Shown here: in pieces, positions 34,652 through 46,852 of the stretch
How the letters are laid out: every line of letters begins with the position of its first letter
How positions within the stretch are numbered: position 1 is the first letter of the stretch
DNA from: Lithospermum erythrorhizon
Lineage: Eukaryota > Streptophyta > Magnoliopsida > Boraginales > Boraginaceae
DNA: 64,000 nt
Reading direction: 5' to 3'
Assembly (NCBI GenBank): GCA_019722365.1
Contig: JADFUC010000917.1
Coordinates: 1-64,000 of the forward strand
Translations under genes and position numbers: made by a program
Notes under the pieces: model-generated
Told to the model about the DNA's origin: nothing
What the model saw: the letters and a program-made list of their open reading frames with translations, nothing else
Databases searched by the model: none

Positions 34652-37600
34652 CTAGCAAGGAACACTAGAAGGATAGTCATCCGGGTATCTTCTGATGGCT
34701 TCTCTGAGTGACAACTCTTGTTCATCAAGATTCAAGGGAGGGGTATCATATACATCCGAGAATATATCTTTTACCGGAGATTTTTCAAGGCCTTCGGCTA
34801 CTTGAATTGCATGTAACATCTGAAATGCAGGGTTTTGCGTTGTTATAGATTCAAACAATAATTGAAAATATACAAATCTCCATGCCTCCATGTATTAACA
34901 CAGTGAGTGGCGGCTAAGATCATAAAATCTAGGACTTCTAGTTTTACCTGCTTCCTGGTGTTGCTTTTAAGTTCTGATTCAGCTTGATCATTCCACCAAC
35001 CTTCCCTTTCAACCCATTTCCTCAACTTTAAGACAGGGTCTTGAGCTGTTCTCCACCATATAATTTCTTCAGCTGAACGATATTTCGTGGAATCATCTGA
35101 TGTCGAATGATGACCTGCTCTGTAGGTGAGAGCCTATTGACAGTAAATTCAAAACATCAAATCTAATGATCTACCAATCTTAAAATAAAAAAAAGCTGAG
35201 GGGATTAGGAAAAAATCAAAAACCGAGTAAATAGCGAGTCATTCATATTATATTATTTGATAGGTACGACCAATCAATGAGGGGATTAGGAAATCTCCTA
35301 AGTCACCTCAATTAGAATAGGTCTTTGTTCACTTATGGCCATTTTCCGAGCTGTAGAAACAGCGTTGTATATAGCAAGAGCATCATTTCCATCCACACGA
35401 ATGCTTCGAATTCCATAAGCTGGCCCCCTCACAACAATACCATCGCCTGTGAATGACTTTAACTTTGTTAGACTGCAACAATCATAGTTCCATTAAAACA
35501 GAATAAAAGAATATCTATACTTCTAAATTGGTCTTCAACAGGGGTACTGATGGCCCATCCATTATTTCGGCAGAAAAATATAATTGGCACTTCTTTGACA
35601 GCTGCAAAATTCAAAGCAGCATGGAAGTCTGCCTGTTATAAAATGAAGTATTAGAACATTACAAACAGAAATACCCCAACTGTAACTTCTAATATCTTCA
35701 AGTGCAATGTCATGCAGCGAGGTTGGATTTCAAGAAACTATAGTATTTATCGCTTGGCTTGCATATGAAAAATAGAAGTCTCAAGAAATCTCAGAACTAC
35801 TACTAGGGAGAAGCATATGAGCTTTAAGGAATTGACAACAAATGAGAAAGATTCATTTGAAAGTATATCCTATAGATGGATTTTGAGGAATGGTTTTAGA
35901 GAGGAAAGGAAATAAAGTAGAAATGGACTTTTAAAGCTTAATGTGGTTGACATAGTACTCCCAAAATGTTTGAAATTCATGCTATTTTCACGGTTTTCTA
36001 TTATAGTTGATTTAAGAAAATGTTCTATACTTATATTTCAATACCGTGCTAGTCCCTCCATCACCAAAATAAGTGATAGTGCATGAATCTCTTCCTTCCA
36101 TCTTTAGTCCATATGCAGCTCCAACTGCATGGATAAGCTGAGTGCTGCAACAGAAATTCAACATACTAAGGTTGTGAACTAAATAGCTTAGGGCAAAACA
36201 AATCTCATCATGCAGTCATTAAGATAAGTATAATGTCAATATTAGTATTCTATCATTTTTCCTTTTAATCTGTTTCACATTTTTTTGGTACAGAACTAAG
36301 TGTGTTTGTATCATACGCGACTGTTGATGCAACGGTAAAATAATTCAATTTGTTGGAGCCATAGTGGATAGGCATCTGCCTTCCTTTTCCATTGTCAGCT
36401 TTGTTCCCGAAACATTGATTCACAAAATCTTGTAGACTGAATCCTCTCCATAACAAAACTCCAGCTTCCCTATACTGTATGAAATATAAGATCAATCATT
36501 AATTTGAAGAAAATGAAGAAACTTCAACAATTAAACAAACATTGCATGGTTTGAAAGACTAAGTTATTCACTGAGGGTGAATGCCACAATCTTTCTTCAA
36601 TAATCTAGCTATACTTGAATGAGAGCTACTTCCACTAAAATGTTCAGAATATTTGTTCCAAACTTAATGTTGAAAGTAATTGAGACAGGCAGAATAGACT
36701 ACGATTTACATCGGGTGTTTCCACATTTTCATAGTGATTTTTTCTTGGGCAAAAATGTATCTGTTCCTCGGGTTGAGTGCATATAAGAGTCTTTGATGCA
36801 AAATGAGAGAAAGATTGAGAAAAAACAGATCCTGATATCTGGCTGCACCACAGCAGAGGATTAGGCTGCATTATGCTACTATAAGTACGTCATCTACTTC
36901 GAGTTTAATCATGACACCATATCCAGATTAGCCCCTTATTTCCACTAAAATAATTTCAGTTATGCATGTAGTTTATTGAGGATGGATCAGGAAAATTAGG
37001 AAGATATTATTAGTATTAATTATTATTACCATATTAGTTTAGTAATAAACATTAATGTAAGTTAATATTATTCTGTAAGTATTTGATATTGTGTCACATA
37101 AATAGAAATTTAGTTTGAGTCGTATGTATTTCATGTATTAAATTTATTGTATTATTGATGATGAGTTTATTGATATAATTTAGATTCTTTGTCGTTAACA
37201 TAAATTGGTATTAGAGCCGTTAAGTGACTGAGGACACTTTTTATTTTACTCTCTTCTTTGTTCCTACTGTTGCGTTTTTTTAACTCTTTCATGCATGTGA
37301 CAAAACTCCATTTGTCGGATGATGGGGATATGTAGCATACCATGACACTCCTAATACTACTTACTCACCATGATAACCCCCGAAAACTAGGCCGTACTTC
37401 TCCGCTTTATTTAAGTTCCCGGCGATAATCCTGAACTGTGTGAATGCGATTTACTTTTCTTTAGTGTGATTATGATGAGTGGTCCAAATCTCTTCGGTTG
37501 TCGCTTATTGCCCGAAGAAAATTTGGCTTTATTGATGGGTCCGTTGTCAAACCCATCCCATTTGGTTCTCTAGTTTGCCCGATTAGCGATTAATGTTGTA

Positions 37601-40600
37601 GTACTTGTTGATTCTTAATACTATCGATATGTCTCTTGTGAAGACTATCCCGTATTTCGAGCACGTCGTTGTGAGCTATTCTCAGCGTCGGCTTCGTGTG
37701 GTAATTTGAGCAACAATTGAAGGCCGCGCTTCTTGAGTGTAGCGAAATTAAACTTCATTTGTGGCGGATTACTTTGGAAATTGCGGCCTTTGTGGAATGA
37801 ATTAGTATTATGATCCCTTCCTCGCGTAGTTGTGGTTTGTGCGTGTGTGAGCTTGCTTAGAAGTTTTGACAAAAACAAGGCAATGACCGAGCTTACGTGA
37901 ATTTCTTTGTGGTATTTATGTGGAAAAGTTTGAAGCTGACTTCGTCTTGTTATTGTACCGAATCCCCTTTACTCTTGATGTCTTGTAAATGCTTGTACTT
38001 TCAGGGAAAACAACTTCGAGCTTAGAAACCTTCAGTAAATGGATATAGGTCTTGACATGGCGGTTCAGCTACTTTCTTCCTGAGGCCTACCGACTTGATT
38101 CGTGTTAAATGGCCCTTGTGTCATCGTTAGGGCCTGATGTGTCTTAACACTTTCAACACGGGTTTCAGAGGATAGAGGCGTGGAAGCTTGAGTCGAGGTA
38201 GCGATGTTGCGTCTGAGCGTGGCAGTGGCGGGTGCCTACAGTTCGGGCCAGTCATTGACCAATACCGTCAGTGGTTCGGAATACCAAGGAGGGTCGGTTC
38301 GGTATGTCCAATGTTCAGGTGGCAATGAGATGGGTTGTCGGATACGCCCGATTAAGCGAAACTTATTTCACTAGGTAATTCCGATATTAATTAGCGACAA
38401 AATATTTGGTAAGTTATTTATAAGCAATTAGTTATTGATTAAGTGCCTCGAATCATGTTCTTTGGTAACTTGAGTTTATTATCGATTGTGTCGATATGCT
38501 TGGTTATCCGGTCAAGCCTTCGGAGACTGGACAAATTTCTAAATTTGTTAAGCGATGGTAATGTATCTTTAACACATTTGTTGTGCGTTACGTAGTGTCA
38601 CAGCGTATACGCCGGTTCTTTGCGATTTGATTTACGTGACCCGATTAGGTGATTCTACCGATTGTGTGATTAAATTTACTAAGAATGGTTTGCATTATAC
38701 AAGACCCGCCTCGAGAACTTTGATTGGGCTCGGTGAAGCGACAGACGGACTTTACTACTTTGCGGTATTCTGATGCACGGATGTGCGTGAATGAAGGCAG
38801 CTCCGGATTTATGGCGTCGGCAACGGTAAATCCATCGGACAGAGTAGTTAGGGCACCTGCTTTTCTTTCTGGTGCTTGTCGGTTGTCGAATAAAGCGCGT
38901 ATAGTGTGTCGGGCTAAACATTCTCGAAGTTCTTCATTAATAGTGAATATAAGGCCCTTCGTTGTTTGAATTGATTCATTGTGATGCATTGGGGACATAT
39001 AATCTAGGTATCTTCTTGTGGTGCTAGATATTTTTTATGATAGTGGATAGTACTTCTCTTTATTTGTTTGGATATTTTTCTTAGTTGATAAAGCGAGGGT
39101 TTCCAAATATTTTATGCGATTCTTTGTGATGGTTGATCGCCAATTTAAATGCTAAGGTTCAAATAGTGCAGTGATAATAGTGCAATTTTTGTCTTCCGAT
39201 TATTTTCATTTCAGAATCCTTTTCCAAACTTCGTGTTGTACTCGCCGGCAGAATGGAGAGTTGATAGCGTAGACATATTGAATGTAGGGAGCGTCTTTGA
39301 GGTTCGAGCTAATTGCTGCGATTTTTGTTGTGAGTGTCTTACTTGGTGGGTATTTAGTGTCATTACTCACTCTGGTGTGTTAAAGTTTAAGTGGCAACAT
39401 GAAGTGTTCACGTAATGTTGCCCAGTCACTGGAATTACGGGTCTTTGGTTCGTTATCTTATTTCATGACGAAATCTCGATTGGATAAATTCGTAGTCGTA
39501 GTCGTGGATTTGTATTTTTTGTGGGTACCACCATGGGAAAAAGGGTGGAAGTGTTTGATTTGGATTCGAAGTCATATTTTTGTCTCGTGATGTTGTGTTC
39601 TATGAGGCAATTTCAGTATACTCTTCTTTCCGTCCTCGACCGACCACATAATTAAGTTGGTAGAGGAGTGTTGGTATGAATAGTGTAGTGTTAAGAGGAT
39701 AGTGTCCGTCGGTGAAGGAGGCGAGGGGGCGTCGGTGCGCCCATTTGGGTCTTGACGGCGGCACACTCCGGTTTTGGATGGGCGGGGGATGCATTTGTGG
39801 CGTCGCGGTGGGCGGCGGCGTACTTCTTTCCCGTTACGGTGAGGCGTCGGCAGTGCCAGTCCCCACTTTGTCTGGAGGCCGGATGTGGGGAGTGGTGTTA
39901 GTGACGTAAGTAATGGTGGTATGGATATGGGCCGAGGCAAACGAACTCGGGTACCGTCAGTTAAGCTTCGAGATTACGTCACGAATATTAGTGATCCGTC
40001 TACTTGATCATTCTCGATCTCGAATTTTCGTTATCCTATTACTTGTTCGGTAAATTGTAATCGTTTTTCTATTTGGAGCTAGAAGCTTTTCTTCGGTAAT
40101 TGCGAATGCGGAGCCAAATCTTTTTTAAAAGAGGCGTATTTAGACCACCCAGTGGCGATGCGAGAAAAGGAGGTGCAGCGTTGGAGGACAATGGGACATG
40201 GGTATGGTTGAGTTGCAGTGAGCAAGGCGACTTTTCAATGGGTTTATAAGGTATATAACTACGATGAGAGGTAGTATTGAGAGGTTTAAAAAAGCTCGTT
40301 TGGTTGTCTTTGTGATAAATGGGTCGGGCGTTGATTATGAATGCATTTGCTCTTGATTGTGAAGATAGTTGCAGTTCGAGTTTTTCTTGCTTGATTCTGT
40401 TTGTGAAAAGCGATAAATTTCCACAAGTAGAATAGACTGAATTAAGTAATGCTTTTATTCATGAGGATTTATCGAAGAAGTCTACGTGAAATTGCACTTT
40501 GGGTTATCGAAGTCGACACAGTACAGTTTTACTTGAGGCTAGTCTGTATGGGTTGAAACGGGCTCCGCGGTGTTGGTTTTTGAGGCTTCTTTGCAGCCAC

Positions 40601-43513
40601 ACCGTATGGTTTGTCGGTCGTCTTTCCATTCTATTGGCGTTATTATGTGGCCGAGTCTTATTACATGTCTTGTGTATGATGATTTAATCATTCGGTACTT
40701 GATTATTTGCGATTTCGAACTTGGTATTGTCTCTTGTTTCCATTATGAAAGATTTAGGTGTTTTGAAGTATTTTTGGGAGTGAAGGTTGCGTGTACGAGG
40801 CATATTTGCGAGTCGGCGGAAATATGTCGGCGATATTGACTACGGCTGGTTTCTTGGGGCCCGAGCACGTGGTTTCCGATGGCCTTGATCGCGGGTTGGC
40901 TAGTTAGACAAATGCTCCTACCGTGATGTGGAGAGATACCGTCGGCTTGGTTGGTCGGTTGATATATAAATAACTTCCTTTAGGCTGATTTGGCATTTCG
41001 GTTCATGTTTGTCGCGGTTTCTTACATGAGCCTCGTATGGATCATTGGTTAGGCTGCATTGCGGTAGTCAGTATTTGAAAGGGTGTCTGGGCGAGTGGTA
41101 ACACACCGCGAGTCGGTTGCGGTACGGGGTGGTGTGATTACATTGGGTAGCTGTGCGCTTACTCGTCGTTACATTTACGGGTGGATTGTGTTTCTTGGCA
41201 CCTTCTTGTTTCTTGGAAGGCGAAGAAACAAGTAGTATCTTCGGCTAAATCTGCGGCCGAATATCGTTGACATCCAATCGCGTGTGAATTAAATGGTTGA
41301 AGGAGTGCTTTCGAAGTGCTGGTGTACACCATGGCGTCACGGTAGCGGCCTTGATGGGCATTCATTTGGCACAAATCCGGTATTTAGCGGCGTCTGCAGC
41401 GTATTGAGATCGATTGTCGTTTTTCTTCGGGATGCGGTATTGGATAGCACGATTAAATGCCGTATTCCTACTTGCAGTCATTTAGCGGATATTTCACCAA
41501 AACAGGCAAAAACAATTTTGAGCGTCTCTTGCTTAAAGTTGGGCATTTTGGATGCAAATGCTCGACTTGAGGAGGTATTGAGATGGATCCGGAAAATTCC
41601 GAGAAGATGTGTGTGAGTATTATTATTACCATATTTAATTTTGGTAATAACTTGATTAATAATATTACCATAAGTATTTGATATTGTGTCTATAGAATTA
41701 GTTTGATCGTATATTTATTGTATTAATTTGTGTATTATTGATGATGAGTTTATTGATATAATTTGGAATGCTCTCGTTAACATCAGTTTACTCATAGCCA
41801 ACTAGATAAGGTTATATGATTCTGTTTAACAGGGAAACAAAACCAGAAGATAAAAATCTTAAAAGGGTTTTGTGATGATGGGAACAATGCCTTTCGAAAC
41901 CTTCTTTTCGAGCTTACGGTTTTATCTCAGCTAATATATCCAAAGACTATAAACTTGCTTTAACTTAATCTTCTATTTTCCTTCTCATTTTGATAGTTAA
42001 ACTACTTGAGCTTCAATAGGTATTGCAACATACATTTACTTTGATGCAAAGAATCTAAATTTTAAACTGTATTTTCAGGAGAATGTAAAGGTAAGACCTA
42101 ACGTCCTTACCTGAGGAAAGACGTAATCACTGATGTTAAGTGCAGCAGCAGACGCAATGTTGATAGCCTCTTCTCCATTTGTCGTAAGATAGAAGGAAAT
42201 CCTTCCTTGTCTTTGAGCCTCATAAAATATACTATCCATAACTTGAAGTGTAACCATGTCGGAGTACATCTTCAAGGCTACCTCTTTGTCAACCTGATAA
42301 GATTTCATACTAGCTCCAAAATATCAATCCAAATCCACATTTCTAAAATGATCGATAAACTGCTCGATTCCTTTACCTTTTGAAAATTGTCACAAATTAG
42401 CTCCCCATTATCATCCAGAATTCGATAACAGTGAACCCGCTTTTCTGGTGAATCAGGTAGGAACTCCATATTTGATGTGAATTTGACATATCCGCCAGGG
42501 AAATTTAGTCCCTACTAGCCAAAACAATACATAACAAAGAACTAATTATCAAAATACATAGGAAAAATAGAACTAATACCTTAAAATAGGTTAAGCTGCA
42601 GAGTAAAGGTATATCATATAAGAGTAAACTAAAAGATTGACGATATCTCAAGTTCTTGAGAGTTGAGAGAGCATTCGATCTAAAAGAAACTTTTAACTCA
42701 ACATAGACAGAAATACCAAAACAGCTCAAAATCAATATGTGCTTCTTCAGTAATTAGCTCTAGAATATTAATAAAACCATTTTACAAGACATTATATGCT
42801 CCATAAACATCAATTCAGCCTGAAATTACTATTCAATAAGTCAACGTACATATTTTAGGACAACAAGATCATATTCTGTTAAAAACCATAGATTTCACCT
42901 AAAATCAGTGTGCCATAAGGAGTAGACTGAAAAGTCAATGTGAATTAAGGAATCATCAATATGTTCAAAACAACCAATCAACAGTGACATGCCCCATGTC
43001 TAAGCTGGGTAGGGGGCGGGATGTTGTTTTCGAATTGACCTAAGAGTAAGGTGGGTAACACTATTTACTACTTCAGAAAGAATAAGAAGCCTAATTAGTC
43101 CATTTTAATATATTCCATTATGTCTAAGAGCCATAGAATATAAAAATGTTTGACTCCATATTGAAACAACCAAACAACAAAACAAAAGTAAATTAATCTC
43201 TTATTACAGTAATATTCAGGCTACAAAATAAAGTTGTTTCAATAAATTTCAAGAACAGTTAATATTTATATACCTCACTAGTCTCCTCTTCCTGTGTGGT
43301 ATCATCTACTTGGAGTTGAGCTTTGGTAGATTCCAAACGTTGAAACCTGAAAAGGGTCGGATTATCATCACAAACTGAGCTTAAATCTCTGAGGTTTCTT
43401 GAAAAACTGCCATGATCATGATGAGTGAAGCTGTCCAAACTCAGCAAAACTTTTTGGTTTCTTTTGAAAAGATTGGTTATCAATCTCTGGGATTTGAACA
43501 AATAAAGAGCCAT
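34652..43513 (-). CDS. BCKDHA: 2-oxoisovalerate dehydrogenase subunit alpha (BCKDH E1 alpha), mitochondrial
   Basis: Nine exons with GT-AG introns: 43513-43274, 42511-42377, 42293-42111, 36474-36317, 36144-36045, 35632-35521, 35446-35307, 35133-34948 and 34819-34652. All phases join into one 473-residue protein, the usual plant length. With the beta subunit it forms the thiamine-diphosphate E1 enzyme that oxidatively decarboxylates the 2-oxoacids of Val, Leu and Ile in the mitochondrial matrix. Visible: Arg-rich N-terminal targeting peptide (about 1-45), [19 protein letters not shown] (exon 3), [12 protein letters not shown] (exon 4), the ThDP/Mg motif GDGG (266-269) through CRNNGW (293-298), and the regulatory loop [17 protein letters not shown] (360-376). 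Exon 5/6 joins as TSTADFH where the family has TSEGDFH. Intron 3 (5.6 kb) holds a Copia element. AATAAA on the coding strand lies about 45 nt after the stop (34603-34598). Confidence 0.96.
36963..37200 (+). repeat. Left LTR of the intronic Copia
   Basis: Begins TGCATGTAG and ends GTCGTTAACA. Colinear with the right LTR through GAGGATGGATCAGGAAAATT, ATTATTACCATATT, GTAAGTATTTGATATTGTGT and ATTGATGATGAGTTTATTGA. Confidence 0.8.
37320..37640 (+). pseudogene. Copia gag remnant
   Basis: Reads HHDNP near 37365, then [20 protein letters not shown] (37467-37526) followed by IDGS. This is the N-terminal gag signature of plant Copia elements (W-x-x-x-x-R-x-x-L-x-x-x-x-K-x-x-F-I/V-D-G). Frames are broken on both sides. 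Confidence 0.7.
38690..39950 (+). pseudogene. Copia pre-integrase and integrase remnant
   Basis: In shifting frames this reads [14 protein letters not shown] (near 38720), then [26 protein letters not shown] and [10 protein letters not shown] (38838-38975), then CGARYFL (near 39023). These are the pre-integrase zinc-binding region and the start of the rve core of Copia integrases (G-x-x-x-x-G-L-Y-x-F; H-P-S/D-R-V; C-x-x-C-x-x-A-K-H; F-x-L-I-H-x-D-x-W-G). One zinc-binding Cys is lost. The rest of the core to 39950 is strongly decayed. Confidence 0.7.
40240..41545 (+). pseudogene. Copia reverse transcriptase and RNase H remnant
   Basis: RT begins with [10 protein letters not shown] (near 40285), continues with [14 protein letters not shown] (near 40535), a decayed catalytic region near 40665 (Y-D-D-L-I wording; the first part of the box is altered), and FLGVKVA (near 40770). 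RNase H follows with a [23 protein letters not shown] stretch near 41150 and [19 protein letters not shown] near 41205-41268, the usual C-terminal S-A-E-A-E-Y-R region. Stops and frameshifts throughout. Confidence 0.75.
41553..41782 (+). repeat. Right LTR of the intronic Copia
   Basis: Begins TGCAAATGC and ends CTCGTTAACA. Same block order as the left LTR, with several substitutions and small gaps. Confidence 0.8.
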
Positions 43514-43665
43514 TAATGAAGGAAATTAATTGGAAGAATTTCTCAGTTATTGATACGTTGACACGCTTAACGAAGCCGCACGGCTAGTCCATGAAATTAA
43601 TTGGAAGAATTTCTCAGTTATTGATGATGAATGAATGAGAAGAATGTTTATTTATATAAATGGTG
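43514..43665 (-). promoter_or_regulatory. Predicted 5' leader and TATA box of BCKDHA
   Basis: On the coding strand TATATAAATA (about 43660-43650) lies about 140 nt upstream of the ATG at 43513, a normal spacing for a TATA box with a leader of about 100 nt. The predicted leader contains the duplicated 33-bp segment listed separately. Transcript start is inferred. Confidence 0.45.
43522..43625. repeat. 33-bp direct repeat in the BCKDHA leader
   Basis: The 33 bases from 43522 to 43554 (GAAATTAATTGGAAG through CAGTTATTGAT) recur without change at 43593-43625. The 38 bases between them are markedly more GC-rich (ACGAAGCCGCACGGC) than the surroundings. The perfect identity points to a recent event. 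Confidence 0.9.
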
Positions 43666-45326
43666 AAGCCTTGAAATGGAAATATGAATATTTAGCTTCT
43701 AGATTACAATCTCGTACGAGATAACGCTTACCTCGTTGGCACAAAAAATCCTTTTTAGTACTCCTCCATTTCTTTATCTGAAGTTTTAAATATATCGAAA
43801 TAAAATTTTGACGATTAATTCTTAATTCTTCATTATTTAATAAATATAAAGTTTATATCATTCGATTAATGCTTTGAAAATAATTTACCGTAATATTTTT
43901 AATAATTTTTATACCATATAGTTTAAAAATTCTTGATAATTAAAGTTTAAATACCGATGTCTTAAAAACGTCGAATAAAGAAAAACCCAATCGAAATATA
44001 ATTTTGTGTCTTAGAATAATTTATTTTATTTTATTCTCTATCATCAAACACGATCGATTTTTAGTTTAATGATTGAAACTTTATGAAATTTTGGTACAAG
44101 CATTTTATATACATGGATTGTATAATAGTTGGTGAAGTATATCAAATTATAGTATTTTTAAGGTATTTTACTATTTTTTAACGATAGAAGTTATAAATTA
44201 AATAAATATCAGAATATTTAATTAAATTTTAAAATTAGCGAATGGAGCTTAAAACCACAGAAAGCTGTATCTGTATTACTCTCGAAAGTATGTATAATAT
44301 ATTCATTTCTTTAGGAAGCTGGGGAAATCTCTTGGATAGGCTATTCAAGCACGATACCACTAAGTCATAAGTAGGTATTTTACTATTGGAGTGTGATTCT
44401 ATCAAGATCTTATCTCTCGAATCATCTTTTAATCTGAATTAGTGGAATGTGATCAATATCGTTAGTTAGGTAACATTTTATAATATAACAATTTTTGTCA
44501 TTGTTTTACATCTGAGAGAGTTTGAGAATAATAATTGAAAATGATCTTACTCTTTATTATTAACATGATAATTTTTTATTTATTTAAAATTAATTTTGTG
44601 TCAATTAAGTTACAATTTGAAAAAAATTTGACATAAAATTGGACAATATTTTTTGGATGAAGACAATATAATTTATTTTAAAAATAATCGTATGAAGTAT
44701 TATTTCCAGGAAAAGAATGGAGGTTAGATTATCGATAGGCTTGTTTATAGTGATAAGTTTGTTACTTTGATTTTGAATAATACTCCGTAATTTCCAACTA
44801 ATAAGATAGTGATTTTGAGTTTTTCATCTATGACTATTGCTAATTATCGTTTCTCTTCATCATGTGTGTTTGATTAAATCCAATGTTTTCTTTTTGCAGA
44901 ATGCTTTGGGCATGACAATTTTATATAAATATCACAATTGACGAGCGACATAAAATATAGTCCAATTGAGTCCATCATGAAAAAAACATTTGTAAACTGT
45001 AGAGATGGATGGTGACGACTGACAAGGAAAGGCCAAATAGAAGGATTTGTTTCACCTAGCTATGGGGTTTGTTCAACTAATCACTTTAAACAAATAATCC
45101 ATGTGATAATGTGATCCTACTCAACGACGTACTTAGCATTGAAATGTTAATAAAATACTGGAGGAAAACACTAATTAATTTTCTTTTTTGATAATTTATA
45201 TCATATTTAATAGATAGGAAATAACAAAGTATTTTGGTGATTTGTACATACTCTTCCGCATGAGCTAATATGCTCTATCTAATATCTAGATCTGTACAAA
45301 GCCATAAGAACTACAAAATTAGATAT
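43666..45326. other. AT-rich intergenic DNA upstream of BCKDHA
   Basis: Long A/T runs, no open frame with family resemblance, no repeat that I could define. Distal promoter elements of the dehydrogenase gene may lie near 43700. Confidence 0.6.
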
Positions 45327-45912
45327 TGTGGAAATGTGAGCTTAAATAAGTCAATGATTTCTTGGTCTTTGCTAACGACCCGTACTTGATGCAAATGGGA
45401 AATTTGTTGAGGGGCAGTTAATACCCGTTTAATTTCTTTGAAATCCTTTGGATTTTGAAGGCGATAACGGTCTCCCAGATAGGGTGTTTAGTGACGTTTG
45501 AGTTGACGGGCAATTATTTGAGGCGGTTTAGGTCAATTTTTGCTTATAAATACCCCATGGCTTGGTTTTAGTCTCGATTACAAAATCGATTATGTAGGCT
45601 ATTGAATAGAGAATTAGAGGTTAGCTTCTTGTTGTTACATGTTTCGAGGGGATAGTGTTGGTGGGTTGTATTAGTCTATTATCTGTTAGAGTTACCGGCC
45701 AGATATGTTATTTGCGAGTCTATAATCACAATTCATAATTATAGTAAAATGCATTTATGTGGTACTACTATAAGGTGGATTAGTCTTCCATAGCGTTGTT
45801 AGGATACCCAGGTATTAAATCTCATCTCTCTTTATTTTCGATTACTTTTACTTAATTTCTTGTCTTGGGTCATGGCTGCCTATTATAGCAAACAAGCTTC
45901 GTCGTTATAACA
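45327..45912 (+). repeat. Left LTR of the Copia derivative
   Basis: Begins TGTGGAAATGTGA and contains the TATA box TATAAATA (45545-45552) followed by TGTAGGCTATTGAATAGAGA. Ends near CGTTATAACA. Colinear with the right LTR. Confidence 0.75.
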
Positions 45913-45949
45913 AGCTGAGTATCGAGAACTTGGATTGATTTGAGAAGAA

Positions 45950-46830
45950 GATGGTGGGTAGAGTATTAAAATTGAGAAGTTCGTTGGGAGAAACAATTTT
46001 TAGTCTATAGCGAATCGAGGCAAGGCTATTGAACAAAAGGGGCTTTGGGTTCCTCGTGGAAAATCACCCGACACCGTTACTTGATAACATGGATAGTCTG
46101 GGAGAAAGCGCTTTCGGCGTTGATTCTTTCTTTTGGATGATAAGGTTATTGAAATTTTCGGAGGAGGATACTGCTTTGCCGGTTGTGGCCTCAAACTTGA
46201 GAGTGCGTATATGATGAAGGCTTGACGATAAGTTGTTAAAGGAAACATACATTTTAGGCTAAGAATGCAGAAGGTGCAACCTTTAGAAATACTTTGGATC
46301 GTGCTTGTGGTATATTCTTGATTTGTGTAATATGAATAGTAAGATTGAGGATAAGGATGAATACACTTGATATTGTTAGCCTCTTTGCACATGTCATATG
46401 AGAACTTTAGAGTACATGTTGATAAATGGTAAGGTCGTTGTCTCTGGAAGAAGTTAGGTCGCCTTACTCATGCTTGATTATGGCGTATTAGTTGCGATAG
46501 TGGTTCTAGTTCGGTTCGGTCTAAATGGTGCCTTAGTTGCTAACCTTAGTCGGTCGTGATACTCGATTCTCGAGAAGGCCGGGGAGGGTTCGAGAGAAGC
46601 GTGGGTGTAACACGACAATCGTGAGGTGGAGGTGTAGCTTAGTATTGTCTATCTGTACGGGTTTTACGTTTGGCCAGCGTCTGGGTATCTTTTGGTGCAT
46701 TTGGTATGATGGTGCGGTAGTACATATTATACATTTGGCGCATTTGGTACATATTTTCACTATCTATCTTAGCGTCAATTACTTTGGGTACATTTGGTCC
46801 TGACTTAGGAGGTTTTTCTGATGTTGTGGA
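45950..46830 (+). pseudogene. Copia gag remnant (only surviving gene of the derivative)
   Basis: In shifting frames: LRSSLGETIFSLWRIEARLL and NKRGLW near 45975-46045, a helix-rich capsid part to 46215, then pieces equivalent to the R-M-x-E-G family region (near 46265), the LCNMNSKIEDKDE region (near 46327) and SYENF-like wording near 46395. A short Arg-rich stretch (RFSRRPGRVREKRGCN, near 46565-46610) probably precedes a lost zinc knuckle. This matches gag (UBN2/retrotran_gag) of plant Copia elements. Broken throughout. Confidence 0.65.
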
Positions 46831-46852
46831 GGATTCAAGTCGAGTGGAGGTT

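Larger units (their letters stand above)
36963..41782 (+). mobile_element. Full-length Copia retrotransposon in intron 3 of BCKDHA, antisense to the gene
   Basis: Two short LTRs (36963-37200 and 41553-41782) bracket a 4.35-kb internal region with gag, integrase, reverse transcriptase and RNase H in Copia order. TCAGT occurs just outside both ends (36956-36960 and 41783-41787), consistent with a 5-bp target duplication within 2 bp. A primer-binding site TTGGTATTAGAGCC (37205-37218), complementary to initiator tRNA-Met, follows the left LTR. Every domain is frame-broken, so it cannot move by itself. The host gene's splice sites on both sides are intact. Confidence 0.85.

Noticed and set aside
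37645..38998. Several 60-120-codon frames on the minus strand of the intronic Copia
   Set aside because: They are antisense to identifiable gag and integrase pieces and show no family resemblance.
39572..39940. Pro/Arg-rich 122-codon minus-strand frame
   Set aside because: Antisense to a GC-rich part of the decayed Copia integrase-RT region; low complexity.
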